Of a stretch of DNA of 24,962 nt, positions 16,013-23,547 are shown piece by piece. Below the pieces are notes generated by a model. It was given only the letters and a program-made list of their open reading frames with translations, was not told where the DNA came from and made no database searches. The stretch is from an uncultured Bacteroidota bacterium (GTDB lineage: Bacteria > Bacteroidota > Bacteroidia > Chitinophagales > Chitinophagaceae), in assembly GCA_903881265.1 (NCBI GenBank), contig CAIRSV010000165.1, positions 1 to 24,962 on the forward strand. Reading direction: 5' to 3'. The position numbers were made by a program, and so were the translations under genes. How positions within the stretch are numbered: position 1 is the first letter of the stretch; each line of letters opens with the position of its first letter.

Positions 16013-17212
16013 CTACTTCATAATTTCGTGGCCCATCTTGTCACGTTTCGTTTTAAGATAGTGTTCGTTATGCGGATTAGAATGCATTTCAATTGGAACA
16101 ACTTCAACTATTTCGAGTCCATATCCCATCAGGCCAGCGCGCTTTTTGGGGTTATTGGTCATCAGTTTAATTTTAGACACATTCAGCATACGCAACACTT
16201 GTGCACCAATACCATAATCTCGTTCATCCATTTCAAAACCAAGTTCCAAATTAGCCTCCACTGTATCTCTTCCTTGCTCCTGCAATTTGTACGCTTTCAG
16301 TTTATTTAGCAATCCAATGCCACGCCCTTCCTGATTCATATAAAGTACCAATCCCTTGCCAACATTATTGACCATTTGCATCGCATGTTGCAGTTGCTCA
16401 CCGCAATCGCATCGCAAGGAATGAAGAATATCACCGGTAAAACACGAACTGTGTACGCGCACTAAGACAGGTTCATCCATTGCCCAATCACCTTTTTTAA
16501 GCGCATGATGAAGTTCATTGGTCTTCAGGTTCTTAAAACTAATGAGTTCAAAGTCGCCGTATTTCGTGGGCATATTCACCCGTATCTGTTCTTCAACAAG
16601 ATTTTCTGTTCGCAACCTATATTCAATAAGGTCTTCGATCGAAATGATTTTTAGGTCATGCTCTTGCGCAATTTCCATCAACCGCGGCAATCGCGCCATG
16701 TCACCGTCTTCATCGATTATTTCAACAATCACACCAGCCGGTTCAAAACCTGCGAGCTTGGCCAAATCAATCGCCGCTTCAGTATGTCCAGCACGACGAA
16801 GAACCCCTTCGCGACGGGCTTTCAATGGAAAAATATGTCCAGGCTTTGCTAAATCACCCGATTTCGTATTGGGATTAATCAAGGCTTGAATTGTTTTTGA
16901 GCGGTCGTGCGATGAAATACCCGTTGTACAACCGTGCCCTATTAAATCGACCGACACCGTGAAAGGAGTCTGATGCAATTCGGTATTATCCTTCACCATC
17001 AGGCTGAGTCCTAGTTCGTCACAACGATCTTCAACGAGGGGTGCGCAAATTAAACCTCGACCATATTTACTCATGAAGGTGATGATTTCGGGCGTTACAT
17101 TTCGGGCGGCTGTCAAAAAATCACCTTCGTTTTCCCTGTCTTCGTCATCGACCACAATAACGAGTTTGCCATTTTTAATATCTTCAATGGCGCTTTCTAT
17201 AGTATTCAGCAT
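16013..17212 (-). CDS. ribBA: Bifunctional 3,4-dihydroxy-2-butanone-4-phosphate synthase / GTP cyclohydrolase II
   Basis: Supplies both precursors of riboflavin: dihydroxybutanone phosphate from ribulose 5-phosphate, and the pyrimidine from GTP. 399 residues. The RibB half has DDEDRENEGDF (22-32), GHGCTTGISSHDRSKTI (92-108) and GHIFPLKARREGVLRRAGHT (125-144). The RibA half, from about residue 205, has the zinc cysteines C257, C268 and C270 in SSCFTGDILHSLRCDCGEQ, then QEGRGIGLLNKLKAYKLQ and TNNPKKRAGLMGYGLEIVE, so both active sites look intact. Start 17212 (MLNTIESAIEDI) is chosen over 17302, because the longer form adds a non-conserved stretch and would place the -7 box inside the gene. No FMN riboswitch was recognised upstream. 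It leads an MFS gene by 17 nt. Confidence 0.96.
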   Translation of the reverse strand: MLNTIESAIEDIKNGKLVIVVDDEDRENEGDFLTAARNVTPEIITFMSKYGRGLICAPLVEDRCDELGLSLMVKDNTELHQTPFTVSVDLIGHGCTTGISSHDRSKTIQALINPNTKSGDLAKPGHIFPLKARREGVLRRAGHTEAAIDLAKLAGFEPAGVIVEIIDEDGDMARLPRLMEIAQEHDLKIISIEDLIEYRLRTENLVEEQIRVNMPTKYGDFELISFKNLKTNELHHALKKGDWAMDEPVLVRVHSSCFTGDILHSLRCDCGEQLQHAMQMVNNVGKGLVLYMNQEGRGIGLLNKLKAYKLQEQGRDTVEANLELGFEMDERDYGIGAQVLRMLNVSKIKLMTNNPKKRAGLMGYGLEIVEVVPIEMHSNPHNEHYLKTKRDKMGHEIMK

Positions 17213-17606
17213 GCGGGCAAAGTTATGGAAAAATGGGAAACCTGAGATAGATAAAAGGAATGTTACATTTAAACGAACAAACCAACGTATCAAGCTGCGC
17301 AATCAGTTGAATGCAGCAAAGTTTGATAAAAAAAATAGAACGTACACCCACTTCAAATGCTTGACAAAAAAACGACACACGAATACAAGACCTACATCAA
17401 CGCAAGCGTAAAAACTTGCATGCGATTCTTTCATACAGTTTGCATCCCGTAAATTTTTCTATACCTCAACCCTAAATAATTTGCTGCTATACAAATTATG
17501 AATACATTTATTTATTGTCATTTTGTGAACGAATTTAAATTTAGAACGTTCGACTCCCTTAGTGATGACCATTATTCAAATACACTACTATTAAAACACA
17601 CAAACA
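17213..17606. other. Divergent intergenic region between ribBA and the T9SS thioredoxin-like gene
   Basis: 394 nt. It holds the ribBA -7 box (17218-17225) and a possible promoter for the rightward gene (TTG at 17515-17517, TAAATTTA at 17536-17543, 18-nt spacer; one mismatch in the -7). No tRNA, riboswitch or believable small gene was found; open frames here are extensions of antisense frames. Confidence 0.45.
17218..17225 (-). promoter_or_regulatory. Candidate -7 promoter element of ribBA
   Basis: TAACTTTG on the minus strand matches TAnnTTTG exactly and ends 5 nt before the ATG, predicting a leaderless or nearly leaderless mRNA. No TTTG-like -33 element is visible at 17-23 nt. Confidence 0.5.
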
Positions 17607-18365
17607 ATGAAAAAAATACTTTCTACACTTTCAATGGCATTGATGCTTTGCTCAACCATTTCAAATGCTCAAACTGCCGCAGATTTCACAGCGCTCGATT
17701 GCAATGGTGTCAGCCATAATCTTTACACTGACCTTAGCACAGGCAAGGTTATCGTAGTTACGTGGGTAATGCCTTGTGCCTCCTGTATTGGTGGCGCGGC
17801 CTCTGCGTATAATGCAGTTCAAAGTTTTGCCACATTAAATCCAGGCAAGGTCTTCAATTATCTTGTCGATGATGCCGGCAACACGTCTTGTTCTTCATTA
17901 GCATCTTGGGCGATGGCAAATGGCATTGACACCGGCAATATTAGCTATTTTGGAAATTCACCTCTTACAATCAACGAGGCTAATTACGGCGGTTCGGGCA
18001 TGCCACACGTGATTGTCATTGGACCGGATAAAACTATTTATTTGAACCTATTAAATGGCGCTGCAAATAATCAGGCGGCAATTACAGCAGCTATTGCAGC
18101 GGCATTAGCACCTGTAGGCCTTGATGAAAAGACACTGACAACCGTGGCCATCTATCCTAATCCAGCTACAAATTTACTGCAGATCAAAAGCGCCACTGAT
18201 ATTGACTATATCACTATAAAAAACATGGAAGGCAACACAGTCTCTTCAATGCATGGTGCCGCCATTAAACAAGTAAGTGTTGCCAATTTAACGGCAGGGA
18301 ATTACACAATCCAATTATTTTCAAGAGCCAAATTGGTTTCGCAGGGCACGTTTGCCAAACAATAA
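17607..18365 (+). CDS. Secreted thioredoxin-like protein with T9SS type A sorting domain
   Basis: 252 residues. It has a clear signal peptide (MKKILSTLSMALMLCSTISN then AQ, cleavage near residue 22). A redoxin/thioredoxin-like domain spans about 23-165, with VIVVTWVMPCASCIGGA; the CASC pair is at residues 57-60, and a later cis-Pro-like GMPHVIVIGPDKTIYLNL segment fits a thioredoxin fold. The C-terminal 75-80 residues are a type IX secretion sorting domain: VAIYPNPATNLLQI, then NLTAGNYTIQLF, ending in a basic GTFAKQ. It should therefore cross the outer membrane through T9SS and be released or surface-attached, with a disulfide-active site outside the cell. Substrate is unknown. It stands alone between two intergenic regions. 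Confidence 0.87.
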   Translation: MKKILSTLSMALMLCSTISNAQTAADFTALDCNGVSHNLYTDLSTGKVIVVTWVMPCASCIGGAASAYNAVQSFATLNPGKVFNYLVDDAGNTSCSSLASWAMANGIDTGNISYFGNSPLTINEANYGGSGMPHVIVIGPDKTIYLNLLNGAANNQAAITAAIAAALAPVGLDEKTLTTVAIYPNPATNLLQIKSATDIDYITIKNMEGNTVSSMHGAAIKQVSVANLTAGNYTIQLFSRAKLVSQGTFAKQ

Positions 18366-18610
18366 TTTACGTACTACACGTACTGTAAGCTTCCACTTGA
18401 TGACTACGTAATGGCATCCCTCTTCATCAAGCGCTTGCTGCCTGATGAAGGAATGGAGTATGGTGGTGTGCCCTTGTTTACTCAACAAACAAAACAAGAA
18501 TAAGGGAACCTTCATCAACATGGCAATGACGTTAAAAGTCATTAAAGATTATCATTCAGAATATAAGATCAACGTATTACTTTTGCGTTTCTAACATTCA
18601 TCACAATACC
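18366..18610. other. Intergenic region with hairpins before amaB
   Basis: 245 nt. Just past the stop is an imperfect hairpin of TTAC and GTAC arms (18367-18388). An 8-bp perfect inverted repeat, CTTCATCA (18422-18429) with TGATGAAG (18443-18450), follows. Neither has a T-tract. An exact -7 box for the next gene is at 18578-18585. No gene is supported. Confidence 0.4.
18578..18585 (+). promoter_or_regulatory. Candidate -7 promoter element of the ALDH7 gene
   Basis: TACTTTTG, exact TAnnTTTG and identical to the element before the photolyase gene. The ATG at 18611 is 25 nt downstream. The -33 region is poor (ATTC at about 20 nt). Confidence 0.45.
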
Positions 18611-20137
18611 ATGCAAAAGACAATCAAAGCGCTTAAGCTTAGCAAACTAAATTCAGGAACATCCACAGGCTTGAAATGGCTTGAAAGCAAAGGCGAAAAA
18701 CTCAATAGCTATTCACCGGTGGATGGCTTGCTTATCGCTTCCGTCTATTCAACCAAAGCCGCCGATTACGAAAAAGTGGTGAAGCAAGCACAAAAAGCGT
18801 TTGCTGAATGGCGCATGTGGACAGCACCTAAGCGCGGAGAAGTCGTTCGTCAAATTGGAGAGCAACTGAGAAAATATAAGGAGCCCTTAGGCAAATTAGT
18901 TAGTTATGAAATGGGCAAAAGTCTCCAAGAAGGATATGGTGAAGTTCAGGAGATGATTGATATCTGCGATTTCGCAGTAGGATTAAGTCGTCAATTGTAT
19001 GGATTAACAATGCATAGCGAACGTCCGGGACACAGAATGTATGAGCAATATCATCCACTCGGTGTGGTCGGTATTATTTCAGCGTTCAATTTCCCAGTAG
19101 CTGTTTGGAGTTGGAACACAATGTTGGCTTGGGTATGCGGTGATGTGTGCATTTGGAAACCAAGCGAAAAAACTCCATTGACGGCCTTAGCTTGTCAGCA
19201 TATAATAACGGAAGTATTTAAGAAGAATAATGTACCTGAAGGTGTGAGTTGTGTCATCAATGGCGGTCGCGAAGTGGGTGAAATGATGACACACGACAAA
19301 CGCATTCCATTGATATCGGCTACAGGCAGCACGCGCATGGGTAAATCTATTGGCGCAGTTGTAGGCGAGCGTCTAGGCAGAAGCTTATTGGAATTGGGAG
19401 GCAATAATGCCATCATCATTACAGAAAATGCCGATTTGGATATGTCATTGATAGGTTGTGTATTTGGTGCTGTGGGTACTGCTGGACAACGTTGTACCAC
19501 GACTCGACGCTTAATTATTCACGAAAAAGTGTACAAGAAGTTTACAGAAAAATTAGTCAGCGCCTATACGCAACTAAAAATCGGGAATCCGCTAGATCAA
19601 AAAAATCATGTCGGTCCATTGATTGATACGGATGCCGTGAAAGCGTATCTTCATTCGATTGAAACAGCCAAACTTGAAGGCGGAAAAATATTGGTTGAAG
19701 GGGGTGTCTTAAAAGGCAAAGGATATGAAAGCGGTTGTTATGTAAAACCTTGTATCATCGAAGCGAAGAACGAAATGAAAATCGTTCAGCACGAAACCTT
19801 CGCACCTATTTTATACATCATGAAATATAAAACCTTGGATGAAGCCATTGAGATGCAAAACAATGTACCTCAAGGTTTGAGCAGCGCGATTATGACGAAT
19901 AATATGCGTGAGTCAGAAAAATTCTTGTCACAAGCCGGAAGCGATTGTGGTATTGCCAATGTCAATATCGGAACCAGTGGTGCAGAAATCGGTGGCGCGT
20001 TCGGTGGCGAAAAAGAAACAGGCGGTGGACGTGAAAGTGGATCGGATGCATGGAAAGTATACATGCGTCGTCAGACCAACACGATTAACTATACCGATAA
20101 ATTACCATTGGCACAGGGCATCAAGTTTGATTTGTAA
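18611..20137 (+). CDS. amaB: ALDH7-family aldehyde dehydrogenase (probable L-aminoadipate-semialdehyde / piperideine-6-carboxylate dehydrogenase)
   Basis: NAD-dependent oxidation of 2-aminoadipate semialdehyde in lysine catabolism is the known role of the ALDH7/antiquitin family. 508 residues. Family-specific motifs are GEVQEMIDICDFAVGLSRQL, where ALDH7A1 has its substrate-binding glutamate, and GRSLLELGGNNAII with the general base Glu261. The catalytic Cys295 is in FGAVGTAGQRCTTTRRLI. The cofactor region includes GVVGIISAFNFPVAVWSWNT and SATGSTRMGK, and a C-terminal GGAFGGEKETGGGRESGSDA segment is also seen. The start puts the family N terminus (KLSKLNSGTSTG) 8 residues in. It has its own promoter candidate and no tight operon partner. 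The substrate is inferred from the subfamily; betaine or other aldehydes cannot be fully excluded. Confidence 0.9.
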   Translation: MQKTIKALKLSKLNSGTSTGLKWLESKGEKLNSYSPVDGLLIASVYSTKAADYEKVVKQAQKAFAEWRMWTAPKRGEVVRQIGEQLRKYKEPLGKLVSYEMGKSLQEGYGEVQEMIDICDFAVGLSRQLYGLTMHSERPGHRMYEQYHPLGVVGIISAFNFPVAVWSWNTMLAWVCGDVCIWKPSEKTPLTALACQHIITEVFKKNNVPEGVSCVINGGREVGEMMTHDKRIPLISATGSTRMGKSIGAVVGERLGRSLLELGGNNAIIITENADLDMSLIGCVFGAVGTAGQRCTTTRRLIIHEKVYKKFTEKLVSAYTQLKIGNPLDQKNHVGPLIDTDAVKAYLHSIETAKLEGGKILVEGGVLKGKGYESGCYVKPCIIEAKNEMKIVQHETFAPILYIMKYKTLDEAIEMQNNVPQGLSSAIMTNNMRESEKFLSQAGSDCGIANVNIGTSGAEIGGAFGGEKETGGGRESGSDAWKVYMRRQTNTINYTDKLPLAQGIKFDL

Positions 20138-20333
20138 AAAAATCAATTTGTCAGTATTTAACTAAGTCGACTGCGTGTTTATTGATAGCGTTCGTTCGTA
20201 TGTAATATCATTTGCTTCATTACCACAATGCAGTATGTATCGTTGATTAAATCTACTAGAAGCTTGACCACTCGACGCTTTAAGGAGCATAAATGCATCC
20301 AAAATTTACTTTTTTTATTTTGATTGAAGCGTA

Positions 20334-20341
20334 TATCTTTG
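20334..20341 (+). promoter_or_regulatory. Candidate -7 promoter element of the thioredoxin-fold lipoprotein gene
   Basis: TATCTTTG, exact TAnnTTTG. It lies 16 nt before the ATG at 20358 and 43 nt before the preferred ATG at 20385. A T-rich stretch (20310-20317) occupies the -33 position. Confidence 0.5.
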
Positions 20342-20384
20342 TGAGCCGTTGATTTTTATGACTTCGGCTAAATTTTTACAGACA

Positions 20385-20900
20385 ATGAAAAGATGGTTCT
20401 TTATCACCACCCTGTTAGTAATCATAAGCACCTTGCCTTCGTGCGCACAAACTGAACGTCCTGCACAAGGTAAGTTGACTTGGTATACGAGTCTTGCTGA
20501 AGCTCAAAAGGTGTCAAATAGTGCAAAGAAACCCATCTTCGCATTCTTTACAGGAAGCGATTGGTGTGGTTGGTGTCAGAAGTTGCATCATGATGTACTA
20601 GACAAACAATCGTTTATTGATTGGGCTAAAAAAAATGTTATTCTTCTTGAATTGGACTATCCACGACGTAAACAATTATCACCTGAATTGCAACAACAAA
20701 ATGGCGAGTTGCAGCAGGTCTTCAAAGTACAAGGCTACCCGACCGTTTGGATTTTTAATCTCACCGACGACCCAGCGACTAAAAAGAAAAACATCAGTGC
20801 GTTTGGCTCATTAGGCTATCCTCAAGGTGCAGAAGCGGGCAAAGAAGAAGTCAAATTCTTAAAAGATGCGAATGCCGTTTTAGCGAGCAAACCTCAGTAA
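20385..20900 (+). CDS. Thioredoxin-fold lipoprotein or secreted protein
   Basis: 171 residues from the ATG at 20385. An N-terminal MKRWFFITTLLVIISTLPSC then AQ looks like a lipoprotein signal with Cys20, though Pro at -2 is atypical for a lipobox. The body is a thioredoxin-like domain (Thioredoxin_7 type) with FFTGSDWCGWCQKLHHDVL (CGWC at residues 61-64) and a cis-proline segment VQGYPTVWIFN. It should act as a periplasmic disulfide reductase or oxidase in envelope redox or cytochrome c maturation; no specific partner is shown. In-frame upstream starts (ATG at 20358, TTG at 20349) would add a short polar extension before the signal; both lie after the -7 box, so the start is not certain. The downstream neighbour is convergent. 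Confidence 0.87.
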   Translation: MKRWFFITTLLVIISTLPSCAQTERPAQGKLTWYTSLAEAQKVSNSAKKPIFAFFTGSDWCGWCQKLHHDVLDKQSFIDWAKKNVILLELDYPRRKQLSPELQQQNGELQQVFKVQGYPTVWIFNLTDDPATKKKNISAFGSLGYPQGAEAGKEEVKFLKDANAVLASKPQ

Positions 20901-20910
20901 GTACTTCCTG

Positions 20911-20926
20911 TTGCTGAGCGCAGCAA
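20911..20926. terminator. Possible hairpin between convergent genes
   Basis: TTGCTG (20911-20916) pairs with CAGCAA (20921-20926) around an AGCG tetraloop, extendable by one G-U pair. It lies between the stops at 20900 and 20936 and could serve both strands, but neither side has a clear T-tract, so it is a weak call. Confidence 0.35.
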
Positions 20927-20935
20927 TCAACCTTA

Positions 20936-21790
20936 CTATACAAAGACCCTATTAATCATATTCAGGGCTTCATCGAGCGCCGTCTTATTGAGTCCGTGAT
21001 TAATTTGTCGACTTTCTAAAAAGAGCAACATGTTCTCTGTCGAAAGATTTCCAACTAAATCATCTTGCGCCATTGGACAACCTCCGATACCATTCAATGC
21101 ACTGTCGAAACGAAGACATTGGTTATCATAGGCTGCTGTTATTTTTTCCATCGCTGTTTCCTGCGTTGAATGAAAATGCGCTCCGAATTCAAGAGATGGA
21201 AACGCCTTAACCAACTTCGAAAAGATATACGTGATAGTATCGGGATTAGAAACGCCCACTGTATCTGACATCGAGAAAATTGTATTCCCAAGTTGGGATA
21301 ATTTTTCAACCCAATGAATGGCAATATCACTGTTGTATGCATCGCCATAAGGATTGCCAAAACCCATTGACATATAGGTCACAAGCTGCTTATTATGCCG
21401 AACACAAAGATGTTGAATCGCGTCAATGGTCTTCAACGAGTCCTCGATGCTACTATTGGTATTTAATCGTTGAAACGTTTCTGAAATAGAAAATGGGAAA
21501 CCGAGATACGAAATTTCGTCGTATTGGACGGCCTCTTCGGCCCCTCTTACATTAGCGACAATGGCTAGCAACTTGCTGTTTGTATGCGCAAGATTCAATC
21601 CGTTTAAGACCTCTTTGGTATCAGCCAATTGAGGAATCGCTTTGGGTGAAACAAACGAACCGAAGTCTATTGTATCAAAGCCCACTTCAAGGAGTTTATT
21701 GATATATTCAATTTTAATTTCAGTCGGAATAAATGTCTTCCATCCTTGCATGGCATCTCTGGGACATTCGATCAGTTTGATTTTTTCCAT
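20936..21790 (-). CDS. mvaB: Hydroxymethylglutaryl-CoA lyase (HMG-CoA lyase-like)
   Basis: Cleaves HMG-CoA to acetyl-CoA and acetoacetate in the last step of leucine breakdown. 284 residues, normal for bacterial forms, TIM-barrel HMGL-like family. Residues expected for catalysis are all present: Arg11-Asp12 in ECPRDAMQG, the metal ligands His205 and His207 in GAHFHSTQ, the mobile-loop Cys238 in GIGGCPMAQDD and Asn248 in GNLSTE. Two places differ from the textbook enzyme: HFHST replaces HxHDT, and GGCPMAQDDLVGN replaces GGCPYAPGASGN. I believe this is a Bacteroidota subtype rather than a decayed gene. The short N terminus (MEKIKLIECPRD) fixes the start. It is isolated from other leucine genes here. 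Confidence 0.86.
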   Translation of the reverse strand: MEKIKLIECPRDAMQGWKTFIPTEIKIEYINKLLEVGFDTIDFGSFVSPKAIPQLADTKEVLNGLNLAHTNSKLLAIVANVRGAEEAVQYDEISYLGFPFSISETFQRLNTNSSIEDSLKTIDAIQHLCVRHNKQLVTYMSMGFGNPYGDAYNSDIAIHWVEKLSQLGNTIFSMSDTVGVSNPDTITYIFSKLVKAFPSLEFGAHFHSTQETAMEKITAAYDNQCLRFDSALNGIGGCPMAQDDLVGNLSTENMLLFLESRQINHGLNKTALDEALNMINRVFV

Positions 21791-21794
21791 GGTG

Positions 21795-21802
21795 CAAAAA
21801 TC
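21795..21802 (-). promoter_or_regulatory. Weak -7-like element of mvaB
   Basis: GATTTTTG on the minus strand, one mismatch to TAnnTTTG, ends 4 nt before the ATG at 21790. Its spacing repeats that of the phr and ribBA elements. Confidence 0.3.
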
Positions 21803-21980
21803 TGAATTATCCGATGAACTACCTAATGTTTTTAATAGCCACGAAGTAGAAACGGATTGAACAGCTTTTGTTATCAGATCACATCATCCGAATAAACTGT
21901 ATAATTGAAACAGACATTCTGTTGTAAAACCTACTTAATTAGAAAATAATTTTTACCTTACTCCTTTATTTATTTACAAT

Positions 21981-23480
21981 ATGGAAAAACAACTAACACT
22001 CGAAGACATTCAAAATTTTGAAGGCAAATACCCCAAGCAATTATGGTATCTGTTTCTTGTAGAAATGTGGGAACGCTTTTGCTTTTATGGGATGCGGGGC
22101 GTGCTCACCATCTTTATGGCCGACAAGATGCTAGGTCTTTCTTTTTCCGATAAAGAAGCCAATTTGAAATACGGTGCAATCCAGGCTTTTGTCTATGCCT
22201 TTACATTCATTGGCGGTATTTTTGCTGACAAGGTTCTTGGCTATAAAAAATCACTCACATTCGGTGCTATCGTTATGATCCTTGGCAATATTATGATTGC
22301 TGTTTCGCCGCAAGATTTATTCTACCTTGGCATTTCATTATCCATTATCGGTACCGGATTCTTCAAACCTAACATTTCATCCATGGTTGGAGAGTTATAT
22401 AAGGAAGGGGATTCAAGACGAGATGCAGGATTCGGCTTGTTCTATTCGGGCATCAATATCGGTGCCTTGCTCGGAGGTGCTGTCTGTGTATACCTTGGCA
22501 CGAGCAAAGATTTTGGTTGGAGCTATGCCTTCTTATCGGCAGCGATTGTGATGATGATCGGCCTTGTTACATTTCTATTCATTAAAAAATCATTGGCCCC
22601 GATTGGAAATTCACCGATTGAACATATCGATAGCAAGAAACGAAGAATCTATGAATTAGCTGTATACGTGGGCGCCTTATTATCGATACCGTTGATCTTT
22701 ATCATGATCAAGAATACAAACTATACCGATTATTTTATGTACACAATTGGGCCCTTGGCCATCTTGTATTTCATGTATGAAATAGTGAAGGCCAACGAAT
22801 TAAAAACACAACGAAAACTAATTGCTGCGTTTATCTTCATCATCTTCTCGATAATATTTTGGGCATTCTTCGAACAAAGTGGTGGTTCGCTAGCCTTGTT
22901 TGCCAAATACAATCTCAATGACACGCTCTTATTCTTGCATATCAATCCGAATATCATTAACAACACATCCAATTCATTATTTGTTATCGTATTCAGTCCG
23001 TTGTTAGGTTTACTATGGCTAGCTATGGCCAAACGAAGATTGGAGCCGAATACAGTCATCAAATTCGGTGTCGGGTTTTTATTTTTAGCCGCCGCATTTT
23101 GGGTTTTTTATTATACCCGTTTCTTTGCCAATGCAGCAGGTATCACCTCGTTGAATATTTTCACACTCGCTTATTTAGTGATCACGTTTGGCGAATTATG
23201 CCTCTCCCCTATCGGCCTTTCTATCATTACAAAATTATCGCCTAAAAACCTGGGCGGCATGATGATGGGGATGTGGTTTTTAGCGAGCGCCTATGGGCAA
23301 TACGCAGCAGGTTTATTGGGCGCAGGCATGTCAAGTCCTGATGAAAAAGCCAGCGTCTTAACGAAACTACACGGTTTTACTGATGGCTATTATCTGTTGT
23401 CTATCTATGCCTTGATAGCCGGCGTCGTATTGATTGCCATCTCGCCGCTTGTGAGAAAATTAATGCATGAAGTAAAATAA
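21981..23480 (+). CDS. Proton-dependent peptide transporter (POT/PTR family)
   Basis: Imports di- and tripeptides with protons across the inner membrane. 499 residues, within the usual bacterial range. The POT hallmark ExxER is present in VEMWERFCFYGMRGVLTIFM (Glu28, Glu31, Arg32), followed by the second signature FKPNISSMVGELY and DAGFGLFYSGINIGALLGG. Late helices carry FGELCLSPIGLSIITKLSPK and GMWFLASAYGQYAAGLLG, as in other family members. The start at 21981 leaves a short soluble N terminus before helix 1. It is flanked by a divergent gene upstream and a CDF gene 67 nt downstream, so it may be transcribed alone or with the CDF gene. Confidence 0.94.
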   Translation: MEKQLTLEDIQNFEGKYPKQLWYLFLVEMWERFCFYGMRGVLTIFMADKMLGLSFSDKEANLKYGAIQAFVYAFTFIGGIFADKVLGYKKSLTFGAIVMILGNIMIAVSPQDLFYLGISLSIIGTGFFKPNISSMVGELYKEGDSRRDAGFGLFYSGINIGALLGGAVCVYLGTSKDFGWSYAFLSAAIVMMIGLVTFLFIKKSLAPIGNSPIEHIDSKKRRIYELAVYVGALLSIPLIFIMIKNTNYTDYFMYTIGPLAILYFMYEIVKANELKTQRKLIAAFIFIIFSIIFWAFFEQSGGSLALFAKYNLNDTLLFLHINPNIINNTSNSLFVIVFSPLLGLLWLAMAKRRLEPNTVIKFGVGFLFLAAAFWVFYYTRFFANAAGITSLNIFTLAYLVITFGELCLSPIGLSIITKLSPKNLGGMMMGMWFLASAYGQYAAGLLGAGMSSPDEKASVLTKLHGFTDGYYLLSIYALIAGVVLIAISPLVRKLMHEVK

Positions 23481-23535
23481 TTCGAGCCCTCTATAAACGG
23501 ACATTTTTATCCTGAATGATTGTCTTGCCATTCCT

Positions 23536-23543
23536 TATCTTCG
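23536..23543 (+). promoter_or_regulatory. Weak -7-like element of the CDF gene
   Basis: TATCTTCG, one mismatch to TAnnTTTG, ends 4 nt before the ATG at 23548. If a second in-frame ATG (23575) were used, the leader would be about 25 nt. Confidence 0.3.
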
Positions 23544-23547
23544 CAAC

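Noticed and set aside
17213..17302. Longer start for ribBA at 17302
   Set aside because: The conserved RibB N terminus begins at 17212, and the exact TAACTTTG promoter element lies inside the extension.
17213..17606. FMN riboswitch upstream of ribBA
   Set aside because: No conserved RFN-type sequence blocks seen, and the promoter sits right against the start codon.
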